Of a stretch of DNA of 64,000 nucleotides, positions 26,744 to 35,031 are shown piece after piece. Location of the stretch: contig CP181259.1 of the NCBI GenBank assembly GCA_047833645.1, positions 124,001 to 188,000 of the forward strand, in the 5' to 3' direction. The notes below the pieces were generated by a model. It had not been told where the DNA came from. It was given only the letters and a program-made list of their open reading frames with translations, and did not search any database. The translations under genes and the position numbers were made by a program. Positions within the stretch are counted from its first letter, which is position 1, and each line of letters starts with the position of its first letter. The stretch comes from Pseudolactococcus sp041800635. GTDB lineage: Bacteria; Bacillota; Bacilli; Lactobacillales; Streptococcaceae.

Positions 26744-27495
26744 TGTTCTTAGAAGTCAATCATTTAGAAAAATCATTTCAAACCCGTTTTTCAAAGGAAA
26801 AAACACAAGCCTTGCGTGATGTGAATTTCATCGCTGAAGAAGGTGAATTTATCGCCATCATGGGTGAAAGTGGGAGTGGTAAAACAACCTTGCTGAACAT
26901 CCTTGCAACCTTAGAAAAACCAAGTAGCGGTGAAGTGGTTTTAGAAGGTAAAAAAATTAGCACGATTAAGGAACAACAGTTAGCAGAATTCCGTCGGGAT
27001 CATCTGGGCTTTGTCTTCCAAGATTTCAACTTGCTGGATACCTTGAGTGTGCGTGATAATATTTTCTTGCCGCTTGTTTTAAGTCGCTATAAATATGGTG
27101 AAATGGCCAAACGTTTGAACGAACTAGCACCTAAGTTGAATATTGAGGATTTACTAAATAAACAACCTTTTGAATTGTCTGGCGGTCAAAAACAACGTGT
27201 GGCGGTTGCCCGCGCCTTGATTACCAATCCTAAACTGATTTTAGCGGATGAGCCGACTGCTGCACTGGATTCTAAAAATTCAGATGGATTGCTTGAATTA
27301 TTTGAACAGATTAACAATGAAGGTCAAACTATTCTCATGGTGACCCACTCAAGTCTCGCTGCTAGCCATGCCAGTCGTGTTCTCTTTATCAAAGATGGTC
27401 AAATCTTCCATCAACTCTACCGAGCTGGTAAATCGAATAATGAATTTAACCGTGATATCACGACAGCTATCACGAGTCTGTTAGGAGGAGAATAA
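26743..27495 (+). CDS. ABC transporter ATP-binding protein, BceA-like
   Basis: The 250-residue ATPase belongs to the MacB/BceA group. Visible are Walker A (GESGSGKTTLLN), Q-loop (VFQDFNLLDTL), signature (LSGGQKQRVAVARAL), Walker B with catalytic Glu (LILADEPTAALDS) and the His switch (MVTHSS). BceA-type proteins power resistance to, and sensing of, cell-wall-active peptide antibiotics with a FtsX-type permease. It overlaps both neighbours by one base. Confidence 0.92.
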   Translation: MFLEVNHLEKSFQTRFSKEKTQALRDVNFIAEEGEFIAIMGESGSGKTTLLNILATLEKPSSGEVVLEGKKISTIKEQQLAEFRRDHLGFVFQDFNLLDTLSVRDNIFLPLVLSRYKYGEMAKRLNELAPKLNIEDLLNKQPFELSGGQKQRVAVARALITNPKLILADEPTAALDSKNSDGLLELFEQINNEGQTILMVTHSSLAASHASRVLFIKDGQIFHQLYRAGKSNNEFNRDITTAITSLLGGE

Positions 27496-29471
27496 TGTTT
27501 TATCTCAAACTCGCCTTTCAAAACATTCGAAAGTCCTTATCTAATTTTTCACCGTTTTTGTTGGCAACGACGGTCATGTTTGCCATCACCTTAATCTTGT
27601 CAAACCTTGCTTTTTCCAAAAGTTTGGATCAACTCAAAGGTGCTGATGCAGTTAGAATGCTGATGAAGCTTGGTCTTGCGATCATTATCTTGTTCTCAGT
27701 TATTATTGTCAGCTATAGTTACCGTTTCTTACTGAAACAGCGGACGAGAGAATTCGGGCTCTATAATATCCTAGGCTTGAATAAGCTGAATATCGCGACC
27801 ATTTCATTCTGGGAATTGTTGATGACCTTTATCATGACCTTGGTCGCTGGGACGATCTTTGGGTTGGTTTTTTCAGAATTTCTCTTTCTGATCTTCGTCC
27901 GTCTTATCGGTGGCAACTACTTTAACTTAACCGTGTCCATTCCAGCTGTTCTGCTGACCATCCTTGTCTTTGCGGCTATCTTTGCCTTGCTCATGTTCTT
28001 CGCCATGGTGACGATCAAGCGTAACTCAGCCATTAGCCTCTTGAAAGACAACACACGCAGCGAGAAAGAACCCCGTGGTCGTTTGATCATGTCCGTTATC
28101 AGTCTGATCATGCTCAGCGTTGCTTACTACTTGGCGCTTAGCGTTCAGGGGCCGATTGAAGCTTTGATGAAATTTTTCATCGCGGTGGTTCTCGTCATTA
28201 TCGGGACTTATCTGCTCTATATCGGCGTCACCATCTTCGTTTTGAAACGCCAAAAAGCCAATAAAAACTACTATTACAAACCCGAACATTTCATCACGAC
28301 CAGTAGTATGCTCTATCGCATGAAGACCAATGCCGTAGGTCTTGCCAATATCACGATTCTCGTGACCATGACCTTTGTCACACTGGCAACATCTGTTGCC
28401 CTTTACGTCGGTGTGCAAAAAGTCGTGGCGGATCAATTTCCTAAGAATACCAATATCAGCATTAGCGGAAAAAATATCGATGAAAACAAGGCAGCCCTTA
28501 ACGCTTTTACGCAGGAAAATGGCGTTGATACTTCAAAAACGGTACCTTATTCTTCATTTACAGTCATGACAAATTTCTCTGTCAATGCCAATCAAGAGGC
28601 AGTCTTACCAGCGCAATCAGCCAAAATGAACGATTATGCAGCACTCAGATTTGTCACGCGTGACGATATGGTCAAACTTGGCAATGATTTACCTGAATTA
28701 GCCCCTCATCAAGTTATCCTTTATAAAGCATTTGGGGACAAGGCTGTCAAATTAGTCGATTGGTATGGCGAAAAACTTGAGATTGTCAAAGAAGTGCCAT
28801 CTCTTAAAAATCTGCCTAAGTTCCCAGGTGTCTTTGATGTCTTCGTCTTCGTCGTTTCTGATGGACAAGAGTTGGCGAAGGTAAATGATCTCAATAATCA
28901 AGAAGAGCTTAAAAAGAACCCAGGCGCAGTAGAGTTCACGACACCAATTAGCACGGACTTACTCGTCAACTTGCCTGCGAAACAAGGCGAAGCACTCGTT
29001 AAAAAAGCGGCTAATGTCAACAATCAACCCAATCAAGTTGGCGTTGCGACTGAAAAGGAAAGTAAGTCAGCCATCATGGAATTTACTGGAGGCTTCCTCT
29101 TCATCGGCTTCATGCTTGGGATTACCTTTATTCTTGGTGCTGCCTTGATTATCTACTACAAACAAATTTCTGAAGGCGCTGAGGACAAACGCAGCTACCG
29201 AATTTTACAAGAAGTTGGTTTAACGAAAAAAGAAGTTAAAAAATCAATTGACTCACAAGTCATGGTTGTCTTCTTCATGCCAATCATCGTCAGCATCATT
29301 CACTTTGCTGCAGCCTTTGTCATGATTTCTAAACTGATCAATATCTTTGGGATTACGGATATCGGCATGATCGCCACAGTTAGTGGGATCACGATCTTAG
29401 TCATCTCTGTGATTTATTATCTGATTTATCGGAAGACATCGAAAATTTATTATCGCATCGTTGAAAGATAA
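27495..29471 (+). CDS. ABC transporter permease, BceB-like (FtsX family)
   Basis: The 658-residue permease has the BceB arrangement of about ten membrane helices and a large extracellular domain between helices 7 and 8 (roughly residues 310-525). The N-terminal FYLKLAFQNIRKSLSNFSPF and the QRTREFGLYNILGLNK segment after helix 2 are family marks, as is EDKRSYRILQEVGLTKKEVKKSIDSQ near the end. The extracellular domain is the part thought to recognise peptide antibiotics, so substrate cannot be inferred from the conserved parts. It is the last gene of the operon before a strong terminator. Confidence 0.9.
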   Translation: MFYLKLAFQNIRKSLSNFSPFLLATTVMFAITLILSNLAFSKSLDQLKGADAVRMLMKLGLAIIILFSVIIVSYSYRFLLKQRTREFGLYNILGLNKLNIATISFWELLMTFIMTLVAGTIFGLVFSEFLFLIFVRLIGGNYFNLTVSIPAVLLTILVFAAIFALLMFFAMVTIKRNSAISLLKDNTRSEKEPRGRLIMSVISLIMLSVAYYLALSVQGPIEALMKFFIAVVLVIIGTYLLYIGVTIFVLKRQKANKNYYYKPEHFITTSSMLYRMKTNAVGLANITILVTMTFVTLATSVALYVGVQKVVADQFPKNTNISISGKNIDENKAALNAFTQENGVDTSKTVPYSSFTVMTNFSVNANQEAVLPAQSAKMNDYAALRFVTRDDMVKLGNDLPELAPHQVILYKAFGDKAVKLVDWYGEKLEIVKEVPSLKNLPKFPGVFDVFVFVVSDGQELAKVNDLNNQEELKKNPGAVEFTTPISTDLLVNLPAKQGEALVKKAANVNNQPNQVGVATEKESKSAIMEFTGGFLFIGFMLGITFILGAALIIYYKQISEGAEDKRSYRILQEVGLTKKEVKKSIDSQVMVVFFMPIIVSIIHFAAAFVMISKLINIFGITDIGMIATVSGITILVISVIYYLIYRKTSKIYYRIVER

Positions 29472-29484
29472 GTTGCAACCATTG

Positions 29485-29514
29485 ACACCCTCGGTTTTGA
29501 GGGTGTTTTTGTTA
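29485..29514 (+). terminator. Terminator of the Bce-type ABC operon
   Basis: ACACCCTC-GGTTTT-GAGGGTGT is followed by a T-rich run. Confidence 0.85.
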
Positions 29515-29579
29515 TTTTGATCTTGATTTCTTATAAAAAATACATATTTATCTAAAAATAAAGTAATTGTACTTATTAT

Positions 29580-29607
29580 TTGTAAAATATGTAAAAAGTG
29601 ATAAAAT
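29580..29607 (+). promoter_or_regulatory. Candidate promoter of a short transcript
   Basis: TTGTAA and TAAAAT are separated by 16 bases in a very AT-rich stretch. Transcription would start near 29,614, within a gene-free interval that ends in a strong terminator at 29,800. Confidence 0.45.
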
Positions 29608-29613
29608 AATAAT

Positions 29614-29800
29614 AGAAAGAGGTTTATTTCAACCTAAATTGAGACGACAAAAGTTTGACAGTTGGGAGGATCTGGAGTATGTCTTAGACAGACAGACAGA
29701 CAGTAGGTAATTTCTGTAGTTTTTTTGATGATTCATAAAAAGCCAAATTTTAAATCAAGCTGAACTTTTCGTTCGTACTTATTTAAAATTTGGCTTTTTT
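29614..29800 (+). ncRNA. Candidate small RNA or attenuated leader
   Basis: The interval has a promoter, no substantial open frame and a strong terminator. It starts with the hairpin GGTT-TATTTC-AACC and contains TTGGGAGGATCTGGAGT followed by ATGTCTTAG, a ribosome-site-like stretch before a two-codon frame, then four tandem GACA units. It could be a free small RNA, or a leader for the zinc-ribbon genes starting 90 bases beyond the terminator. No known RNA family was recognised. Confidence 0.4.
29737..29800 (+). terminator. Strong terminator before the zinc-ribbon cluster
   Basis: AAAAGCCAAATTTTAAAT pairs perfectly with ATTTAAAATTTGGCTTTT over about 18 bp, followed by T. It could end the candidate small RNA in front of it. 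Confidence 0.8.
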
Positions 29801-29890
29801 ATCTGTTAAATCGTGTGTGCATTGAAATTGAGATGATGGTTGTGATTTAATGAAAACTAGATTATTTTTTTAAGAGAACAGGAGGACAAG

Positions 29891-30382
29891 ATGATGGGAA
29901 ATGATTTATTTGGTGGATTAGGTAATCTCGGAGGTATCTTGGGAGGTATCGCCAAGAATGTTATCCCTAAGGATACGCCAGAAGGTAAATTGTTCAGCGC
30001 CCAAAGTGAGCTTTCGGATTTAGAAAGACAAGAAAATGACCTGCTACTGGAAATTGGTAAGCAGGCATATCAGGAAAATCCATCCGCATGGGCACAGGAT
30101 AGCAAATTGACGCTGATTCGACAGAATATCGCCACTGCAAAGGCGGAGTTGGATTCAGCATCGGCAGCACAAAAACAAGCTGAAGTAGAAAAAGCTGCAG
30201 AAGATGCAAAAGGACGTTGTTCAAGTTGTGGCTACAAGAATCCTGAGGGTGTGAAATTTTGTCAAGAGTGTGGTTCGCCACTTGTGTCTGACTCACCCAA
30301 ACATTGTATGTCATGCGGTGCAGAACTTGCGCCAGGGACACGATTTTGTGGTAGTTGTGGTGCGCAGCAAGGAGGTGTTTAG
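29891..30382 (+). CDS. Double zinc-ribbon protein with coiled-coil N-terminal half
   Basis: The 163-residue protein begins with a Gly-rich stretch (LFGGLGNLGGILGGIA), continues with a charged helix (about residues 35-105, Glu/Lys/Ala-rich, probable coiled coil) and ends in two CxxC-type zinc ribbons (CSSCGYKNPEGVKFCQECG and CMSCGAELAPGTRFCGSCG). Zinc ribbons of this kind bind zinc and mediate protein or nucleic-acid contacts; the function is unknown. AGGAGG lies five bases before the first of two adjacent ATGs. It is first of five genes, mostly zinc-ribbon proteins. Confidence 0.75.
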   Translation: MMGNDLFGGLGNLGGILGGIAKNVIPKDTPEGKLFSAQSELSDLERQENDLLLEIGKQAYQENPSAWAQDSKLTLIRQNIATAKAELDSASAAQKQAEVEKAAEDAKGRCSSCGYKNPEGVKFCQECGSPLVSDSPKHCMSCGAELAPGTRFCGSCGAQQGGV

Positions 30383-30385
30383 GTT

Positions 30386-30847
30386 ATGGTATTTTGTCAA
30401 AAATGTGGCGCAGAGTTGCAAACCGGGATTAAATTTTGCCCTGTCTGTGGTACGCCTATCGATCAGATGCAACAAACACAAGCAAATGATGCGGAGCAAA
30501 ATAAAATGATGGCGATTTTGTCCTATATTATTTTCTTTATCCCGCTTATCACAGGTGACCACAAGAAAAGTTCATTTGTTAAATTTCATGTCAATCAAGC
30601 TACTCTACTAGCGATTGTGGCGATTGCGTATTCGATTATTAGAGGACTATTGAGTGCAATCATCAAAGTCCCTGTCACGCTTTATGGTTACAACACGGGT
30701 GTTTACTACACTCCTGGGTGGCTGGCGACGATTTTATGGTTGATTGGTATACCAATCATGGCGGCTTGTGTTTATGGTATTTACAATGCAGCAACAGGTA
30801 AGCAAATTGAGCTTCCGATTATTGGCAAGTATCGACTGATTAAGTAA
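30386..30847 (+). CDS. Zinc-ribbon membrane protein
   Basis: The 153-residue protein has one N-terminal zinc ribbon (CQKCGAELQTGIKFCPVCG) and then a membrane part with three or four hydrophobic segments (MMAILSYIIFFIPLIT, QATLLAIVAIAYSIIRGLL, LATILWLIGIPIMAACVYGIY), resembling DUF4870-type membrane proteins joined to a ribbon. It starts three bases after the previous stop. Function unknown; it may hold the zinc-ribbon proteins of the cluster at the membrane. Confidence 0.72.
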   Translation: MVFCQKCGAELQTGIKFCPVCGTPIDQMQQTQANDAEQNKMMAILSYIIFFIPLITGDHKKSSFVKFHVNQATLLAIVAIAYSIIRGLLSAIIKVPVTLYGYNTGVYYTPGWLATILWLIGIPIMAACVYGIYNAATGKQIELPIIGKYRLIK

Positions 30848-30858
30848 AGGAGTATGAG

Positions 30859-31230
30859 ATGGCTACTTACAAAATTCCCTGTATCCATTGCGGGGAGATG
30901 ATTGCGCGTGATGTCCGTGTCTGTCCAAAATGTGGTAGCCGTTCTCCGTTTGGTTATCATTGTCCGACTTGTCTCAAACCTATTGCGCGTGATGATACCG
31001 TCTGTTCTGGGTGTAGCAGGCCGCTTCTGTCTACTTGTCCCTACTGTGAGGCATCAATTTTTGTGGGGGATGAGGGATGCAAAATTTGTGGGCAGACATT
31101 ACTGATAAGATGTGAGAACAAAAGATGCGGCGAGCCCCAATTCTTCGAGAATACGAAGTGTACCGTTTGCGGAAAGGCTATCAAAAAGGCGGCAAAACAG
31201 ATCAAACTGATTAGAAATGGTGGGGACTAA
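30859..31230 (+). CDS. Soluble multi-zinc-ribbon protein
   Basis: The 123-residue protein is almost entirely zinc ribbons: CIHCGEMIARDVRVCPKCG, CPTCLKPIARDDTVCSGC, CPYCEASIFVGDEGCKICG, and C-x4-C near the end with CTVCG. This makes about four binding sites. There is no signal peptide or membrane segment. The start follows AAAGGAG. No specific family was recognised; the role is unknown. Confidence 0.72.
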   Translation: MATYKIPCIHCGEMIARDVRVCPKCGSRSPFGYHCPTCLKPIARDDTVCSGCSRPLLSTCPYCEASIFVGDEGCKICGQTLLIRCENKRCGEPQFFENTKCTVCGKAIKKAAKQIKLIRNGGD

Positions 31231-31232
31231 CT

Positions 31233-31992
31233 ATGTTACAAGCATTTACACGCAACTATCAAGATAATAGCACCGATGCAGGGTTCCAGTTTACATTTTA
31301 CTGCGATAACTGCAATGATGGTTATAAATCTAGTTTTATCGAAAGTGAGACCTATAAGAAAAAAAGGTTTGATACGTGGCCTAGGTCAGGGTGTCAGCAT
31401 TGCGGGTAGCTTGCTGGGCGGAAAGCTTGGCAACCTCGGCTACAGCGCTGATAGAGTATCAAACGTCATCGGAGAGCGGTTCGAAGGCAAAAGTCCAGAA
31501 TGGCAAAAGGAGCATGAGCAGGCTTTTATGCGGGGACAAAACGAAGCACAAGAACATTTTCATCGTTGTCCCAACTGTAATAAATATCTTTGCGACCATT
31601 GTTGGAATGAAGATACCGGCCTTTGTACGGCTTGTGCACCTCGTCAGGAGGTGTATGTGGCACAAGCTCACGCTGCCGCCATGAAGCGTAATATTGATGA
31701 AGCAGGGGAGACTGCAACAGTCTGGCAGGGAGAAATTGAGAGCAAGACGACCATCTGCCCCGCCTGTGGGAAGCCTGCTGGAAGTGGTAAGTTCTGTAAT
31801 AATTGTGGTGCTTCATTGGATTTAAAAACTTGTCCAAAATGTGGCGCCAAGAACGCTCAATCGGTCCGTTTCTGTAATCAGTGTGGTGAAAACCTAACAC
31901 AGGCCGTGACACCGAGTGGTAAATGTAGTGCTTGTGGCTTTGACAATCCCCCTGGCACTAAGTTTTGTGGAAATTGCGGAAATAAGCTCTAA
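31233..31992 (+). pseudogene. Large zinc-ribbon protein, frameshifted near the N-terminus
   Basis: ATG 31,233 opens MLQAFTRNYQDNSTDAGFQF with TFYCDNCNDGYKSSFIESE, then the frame is lost in an A7 run at 31,359-31,365. With six A the text continues as TYKKKGLIRGLGQGVSIAGSLLGG into the second frame, which carries CPNCNKYLCDHCWNEDTGLCTACAP, CPACGKPAGSGKFCNNCG, CPKCGAKNAQSVRFCNQCG and CSACGFDNPPGTKFCGNCG. The restored protein would be about 252 residues with five CxxC-pair ribbons. The A7 run may be a true mutation, a slippage site or a base-calling error. Confidence 0.78.
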
Positions 31993-32075
31993 CCCAGGTT
32001 CGCGCTTTTCCTATAGCTTATTACAGGAACACTTACCATAGACAAAACCAAATGAAATTTTAGGAGGACTTATCC

Positions 32076-33026
32076 ATGAAAAAAGCAATTACACTCGCAC
32101 TGGTATTTGTATTGGCACTTTCCCTGCTCACCGCTTGCGGTGGCAAAGACAACACAGGCTCAACGGGCGGCAACAGCAATGGAAAAACACCTACCACTTC
32201 ACAGAGCAAAGGCGGTGATCAGCAATTAGTCACTGAGGACAGAACAACCGGTATTGGCTCGATGGCGAGAGATCAGTACTATGCTGAAACTGATCGGGAA
32301 GAATTCACTTTCGATAAAAAAGGGACGTTGACTGACTACAAGACCATTTACACCCTTGAAAAGGGTGTGACTGATAAACAAAAGTAAGAAGCGGTAGACA
32401 CTTTAACTGGTGGTAATTTTTCGGCTAGCATTTCTGAACATACTATCGTAGTGGATGGTAAAGGCAACTATCTCGGTTTTCCTTATGCAGAATCTAAACT
32501 GACGGAGAGCAAAAAACGTTTAGATGAGAAAGGGACTGAATATAATCTTGGCAGTATAGGCAAGGTAAAAGTGCCTTTTGGAGACAAAAAAAGCGGGGGA
32601 GCAGCAGACATCAATACAGTGGCTGGACGCCTATCTAAGGCAGGGTTAAAACTTGATGCGATTAAGCCAGATACATTTGCTGAGGCCAGCATTTATGGCA
32701 TGGATAAAGATGGGATTGTGATGTATCTAACAAATCCGAAAAGAAAGCTGGGCGAGGCTATGATGAAGCCGATGGTCATGAAGGTCATAGAGGCAACTGC
32801 TGCTGTCGCCGATGATAAGAAATATTGGGCTGTTTACTATGGCATGGGTGAGCCTAAGCCGCTTGATTTCAGTCAATCAAACTGGGATGCCTGGAACTTC
32901 ATCGCGCAATGGAGCTATCAAAAAGATGGCCAATGGATTACGGCAACTCTTGGAGTTGTGCCCGCAGAGGAACCTGAAGGGCAAGACAAATATGCTTGGG
33001 AAATAACTTTGACTTTTAATTATTAA
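32076..33026 (+). pseudogene. Lipoprotein of unknown function with an in-frame TAA
   Basis: A lipoprotein signal (ITLALVFVLALSLLTACGG, Cys about residue 21) is followed by a Ser/Gly/Thr-rich linker and a domain starting RTTGIGSMARDQYYAETDRE. TAA at 32,385-32,387 interrupts the frame between TDKQK and EAVDTLTGG; after it the same frame runs on for 213 codons with the remaining domain (KYWAVYYGMGEPKPLDFSQ..., ending EITLTFNY). Restored, it would be about 316 residues. No family was recognised. It is the last gene of the zinc-ribbon group and ends before a terminator. Confidence 0.72.
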
Positions 33027-33059
33027 GATGAGATACTACAAAATAACGCTTAACCATTG

Positions 33060-33086
33060 ACACCGCCAGATTTTGGCGGTGTTTTT
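33060..33086 (+). terminator. Terminator of the zinc-ribbon gene cluster
   Basis: ACACCGCC-AGATTTT-GGCGGTGT is followed by TTTTT. Confidence 0.85.
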
Positions 33087-33130
33087 GATAGGTCAGCAAG
33101 TTTAAACTGCCCTAAGTCTCACATTTTTGG

Positions 33131-33136
33131 TAAAAT
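33131..33136 (+). promoter_or_regulatory. -10 box of the BceR-like regulator gene
   Basis: TTTGG-TAAAAT-AAAGGT-ATG leaves six bases between the -10 box and the start codon, so the transcript may start at or next to the ATG. TCACATTTTTGGTAA just upstream is a degenerate version of the operator at 26,300. Confidence 0.5.
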
Positions 33137-33142
33137 AAAGGT

Positions 33143-33799
33143 ATGAAAAATAAAATCTTTATTGTCGAAGATGATGAGACGATTGTTAAATTATTACGGG
33201 AAAAACTTCAAGAAGACTTTCAGGTGACGAGTGTCATGAATTTTCGGGCGGTGGCAGCAGAAATCACAGAATATCAGCCAGATTTGGTCTTGATGGATAT
33301 TACCCTGCCCTATTTTAACGGCTTTTATTGGACGACTGAAATCCGAAAAACCAATGATCTACCAATTGTTTTCATCTCCTCGGCATCTGATGAGATGAAC
33401 GCCGTCATGGCGATGAACATGGGCGCAGACGATTTCGTCAGCAAACCTTTCTCTGTCGAAGTGTTAATTGCTAAAATTAACGCGCTTTTAAGGCGGACAA
33501 AAGTGCAAGTCAACCATTTGAGTTTCGAGCATTTCACGCTGGATTTAGACGGTAATTTTTCGGATGGCCAAGAAAAAGTCAGCTTGAGCAAGACAGAAAC
33601 GATTATCTTAAAAACCTTACTCGAAGAAGCCGGCAATATCGTCGACAAACACAACCTCCTCAAAAAAATCTGGGAAGGCGACGACTTTATCGATGACAAC
33701 ACCCTCAATGTCAACATGAGCCGTCTGCGCAAAAAACTCCTACAAGTCGACTTTGATCACATCCATACCGTTCGAGGCGTGGGGTATGTGGTAAAATGA
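33143..33799 (+). CDS. OmpR-family response regulator, BceR-like
   Basis: The 218-residue regulator has a receiver domain (IFIVEDDETIVKLLRE acidic pair, DLVLMDITLPYFNGFYWTTEIR with the phospho-Asp, VFISSASDEMNAVMAMNMGADDFVSKPF) and a winged helix (LSKTETIILKTLLEE, VNMSRLRKKLLQ, HTVRGVGYVVK). The DITLPYFNGFYW pattern is typical of BceR/GraR-type regulators controlling antimicrobial-peptide transporters. Its kinase gene overlaps by four bases; the likely target is the ABC operon at 26.4 kb. Confidence 0.9.
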   Translation: MKNKIFIVEDDETIVKLLREKLQEDFQVTSVMNFRAVAAEITEYQPDLVLMDITLPYFNGFYWTTEIRKTNDLPIVFISSASDEMNAVMAMNMGADDFVSKPFSVEVLIAKINALLRRTKVQVNHLSFEHFTLDLDGNFSDGQEKVSLSKTETIILKTLLEEAGNIVDKHNLLKKIWEGDDFIDDNTLNVNMSRLRKKLLQVDFDHIHTVRGVGYVVK

Positions 33800-34755
33800 T
33801 GGGATATTTACGGCTTATTGCCCGTTTTTGCCAGGAAAAATCCGGCGAAATCTTCATTTTTTTGTTCACTGAAGGGATGATTGCACTTGTCCTATTTTTA
33901 CAAAAAATCGACTTAACCGCCTTTAAAGTCGCCTTTTTGTTGCCAGCCTTGATTTTCGTGATATACCAGAGCCTTGCCTGCCATCGTTTCATCCAGCTCC
34001 ACCGGTTCCTAACCCGGACCAGCGTCGAAAATCTCCCTCGCTTTCCTGATACGAGCTTAATCGGCGAAGATTATCAGCAGCTCATTGCTGATTTGGATCA
34101 ATGGAGTCAGGATAAGTATCAAGACCTGATGAAATTCGACAAGAATTTATTAGATTTAACCAAGCTTTGGACGCATCAGATGAAAGTGCCTTTGGCAGCG
34201 CTTGACTTAATGGCGCAAACGAATCACCTGACAAAATCAGATGTCCAGAACCAATTACTGGAGTTGAATAATTATCTCAATATTTTATTGAGCTATCTGC
34301 GTTTACAAAATACAGCAACAGATTTTCGCTTTGAAATCTTTGATGTGGCAGACATCACGCGCGATATCATCAAAAAATATGCCAATCAGTTCATCATGAA
34401 AAATCTGTCCGTCAGCATTTCCGGTTCATGGCAAATCACCAGTGATCGAAAATGGCTGTCAGTTGCGATTGAGCAACTCATCAATAATGCGGTTAAGTAT
34501 ACCAAAGCTGGTGGGGTCACGATTCATTTCGTTGACAACATGACGATTAAAGATACAGGGATTGGCATTCTGCCTGAGGATTTACCCAGACTCTTTGAGC
34601 ATGGTTTTACCGGCTACAATGGGCGCAATAATCAAAAGTCAACAGGTCTTGGTCTCTATCTGACCAAAGGTATTTTAGACAAATTGGCGTTGACAGTTAG
34701 CATTGCTAGCCAAGTTGAAAAAGGGACGGAAGTCCAGATTGAAAAGAACTGGTGA
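33796..34755 (+). CDS. Intramembrane-sensing histidine kinase, BceS-like
   Basis: The 319-residue kinase has two N-terminal membrane helices (about 18-36 and 42-60) with almost no loop between them and no extracellular sensing domain, the hallmark of kinases that depend on a BceAB transporter for signal input. HisKA has LTKLWTHQMKVPLAALDLM (phospho-His), and HATPase shows QLINNAVKYTK, IKDTGIGILPED and STGLGLYLTKGIL. It starts at the ATGATG overlapping the regulator stop. Confidence 0.9.
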   Translation: MMGYLRLIARFCQEKSGEIFIFLFTEGMIALVLFLQKIDLTAFKVAFLLPALIFVIYQSLACHRFIQLHRFLTRTSVENLPRFPDTSLIGEDYQQLIADLDQWSQDKYQDLMKFDKNLLDLTKLWTHQMKVPLAALDLMAQTNHLTKSDVQNQLLELNNYLNILLSYLRLQNTATDFRFEIFDVADITRDIIKKYANQFIMKNLSVSISGSWQITSDRKWLSVAIEQLINNAVKYTKAGGVTIHFVDNMTIKDTGIGILPEDLPRLFEHGFTGYNGRNNQKSTGLGLYLTKGILDKLALTVSIASQVEKGTEVQIEKNW

Positions 34756-34779
34756 AGGAAGATCGCGGGTTCTTTTTTT
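34742..34779 (+). terminator. Terminator overlapping the end of the BceS-like gene
   Basis: AAAAGAAC pairs with GTTCTTTT and is followed by T. A second hairpin, AAAACGA-TTATG-TCGTTTT at 34,859-34,877, lies further down. Confidence 0.5.
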
Positions 34780-35031
34780 GTCGGCTGGTGTCTTGAAAGA
34801 ATAATTTTTATAAAGTGACTGAATAATTAAATTTTAAAAGTGTTTGTGATTCTATTTTAAAACGATTATGTCGTTTTTTTGTCAAAAAAAGCATCAAATA
34901 ATAGAGAAAAATGAGGAGATGTGTTGAAATAACAATATAGAGATTATTTTAAAATAAGGTTAAATTTGACTAGCATCACAATTAAACATATATTGTAATT
35001 AATTAGAATTATGAGAAACGAGGAACTAGAT

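Noticed and set aside
29690..29707. GACA tetranucleotide run as a phase-variation tract.
   Set aside because: Only about four units, and not within or directly before a sizeable open frame.
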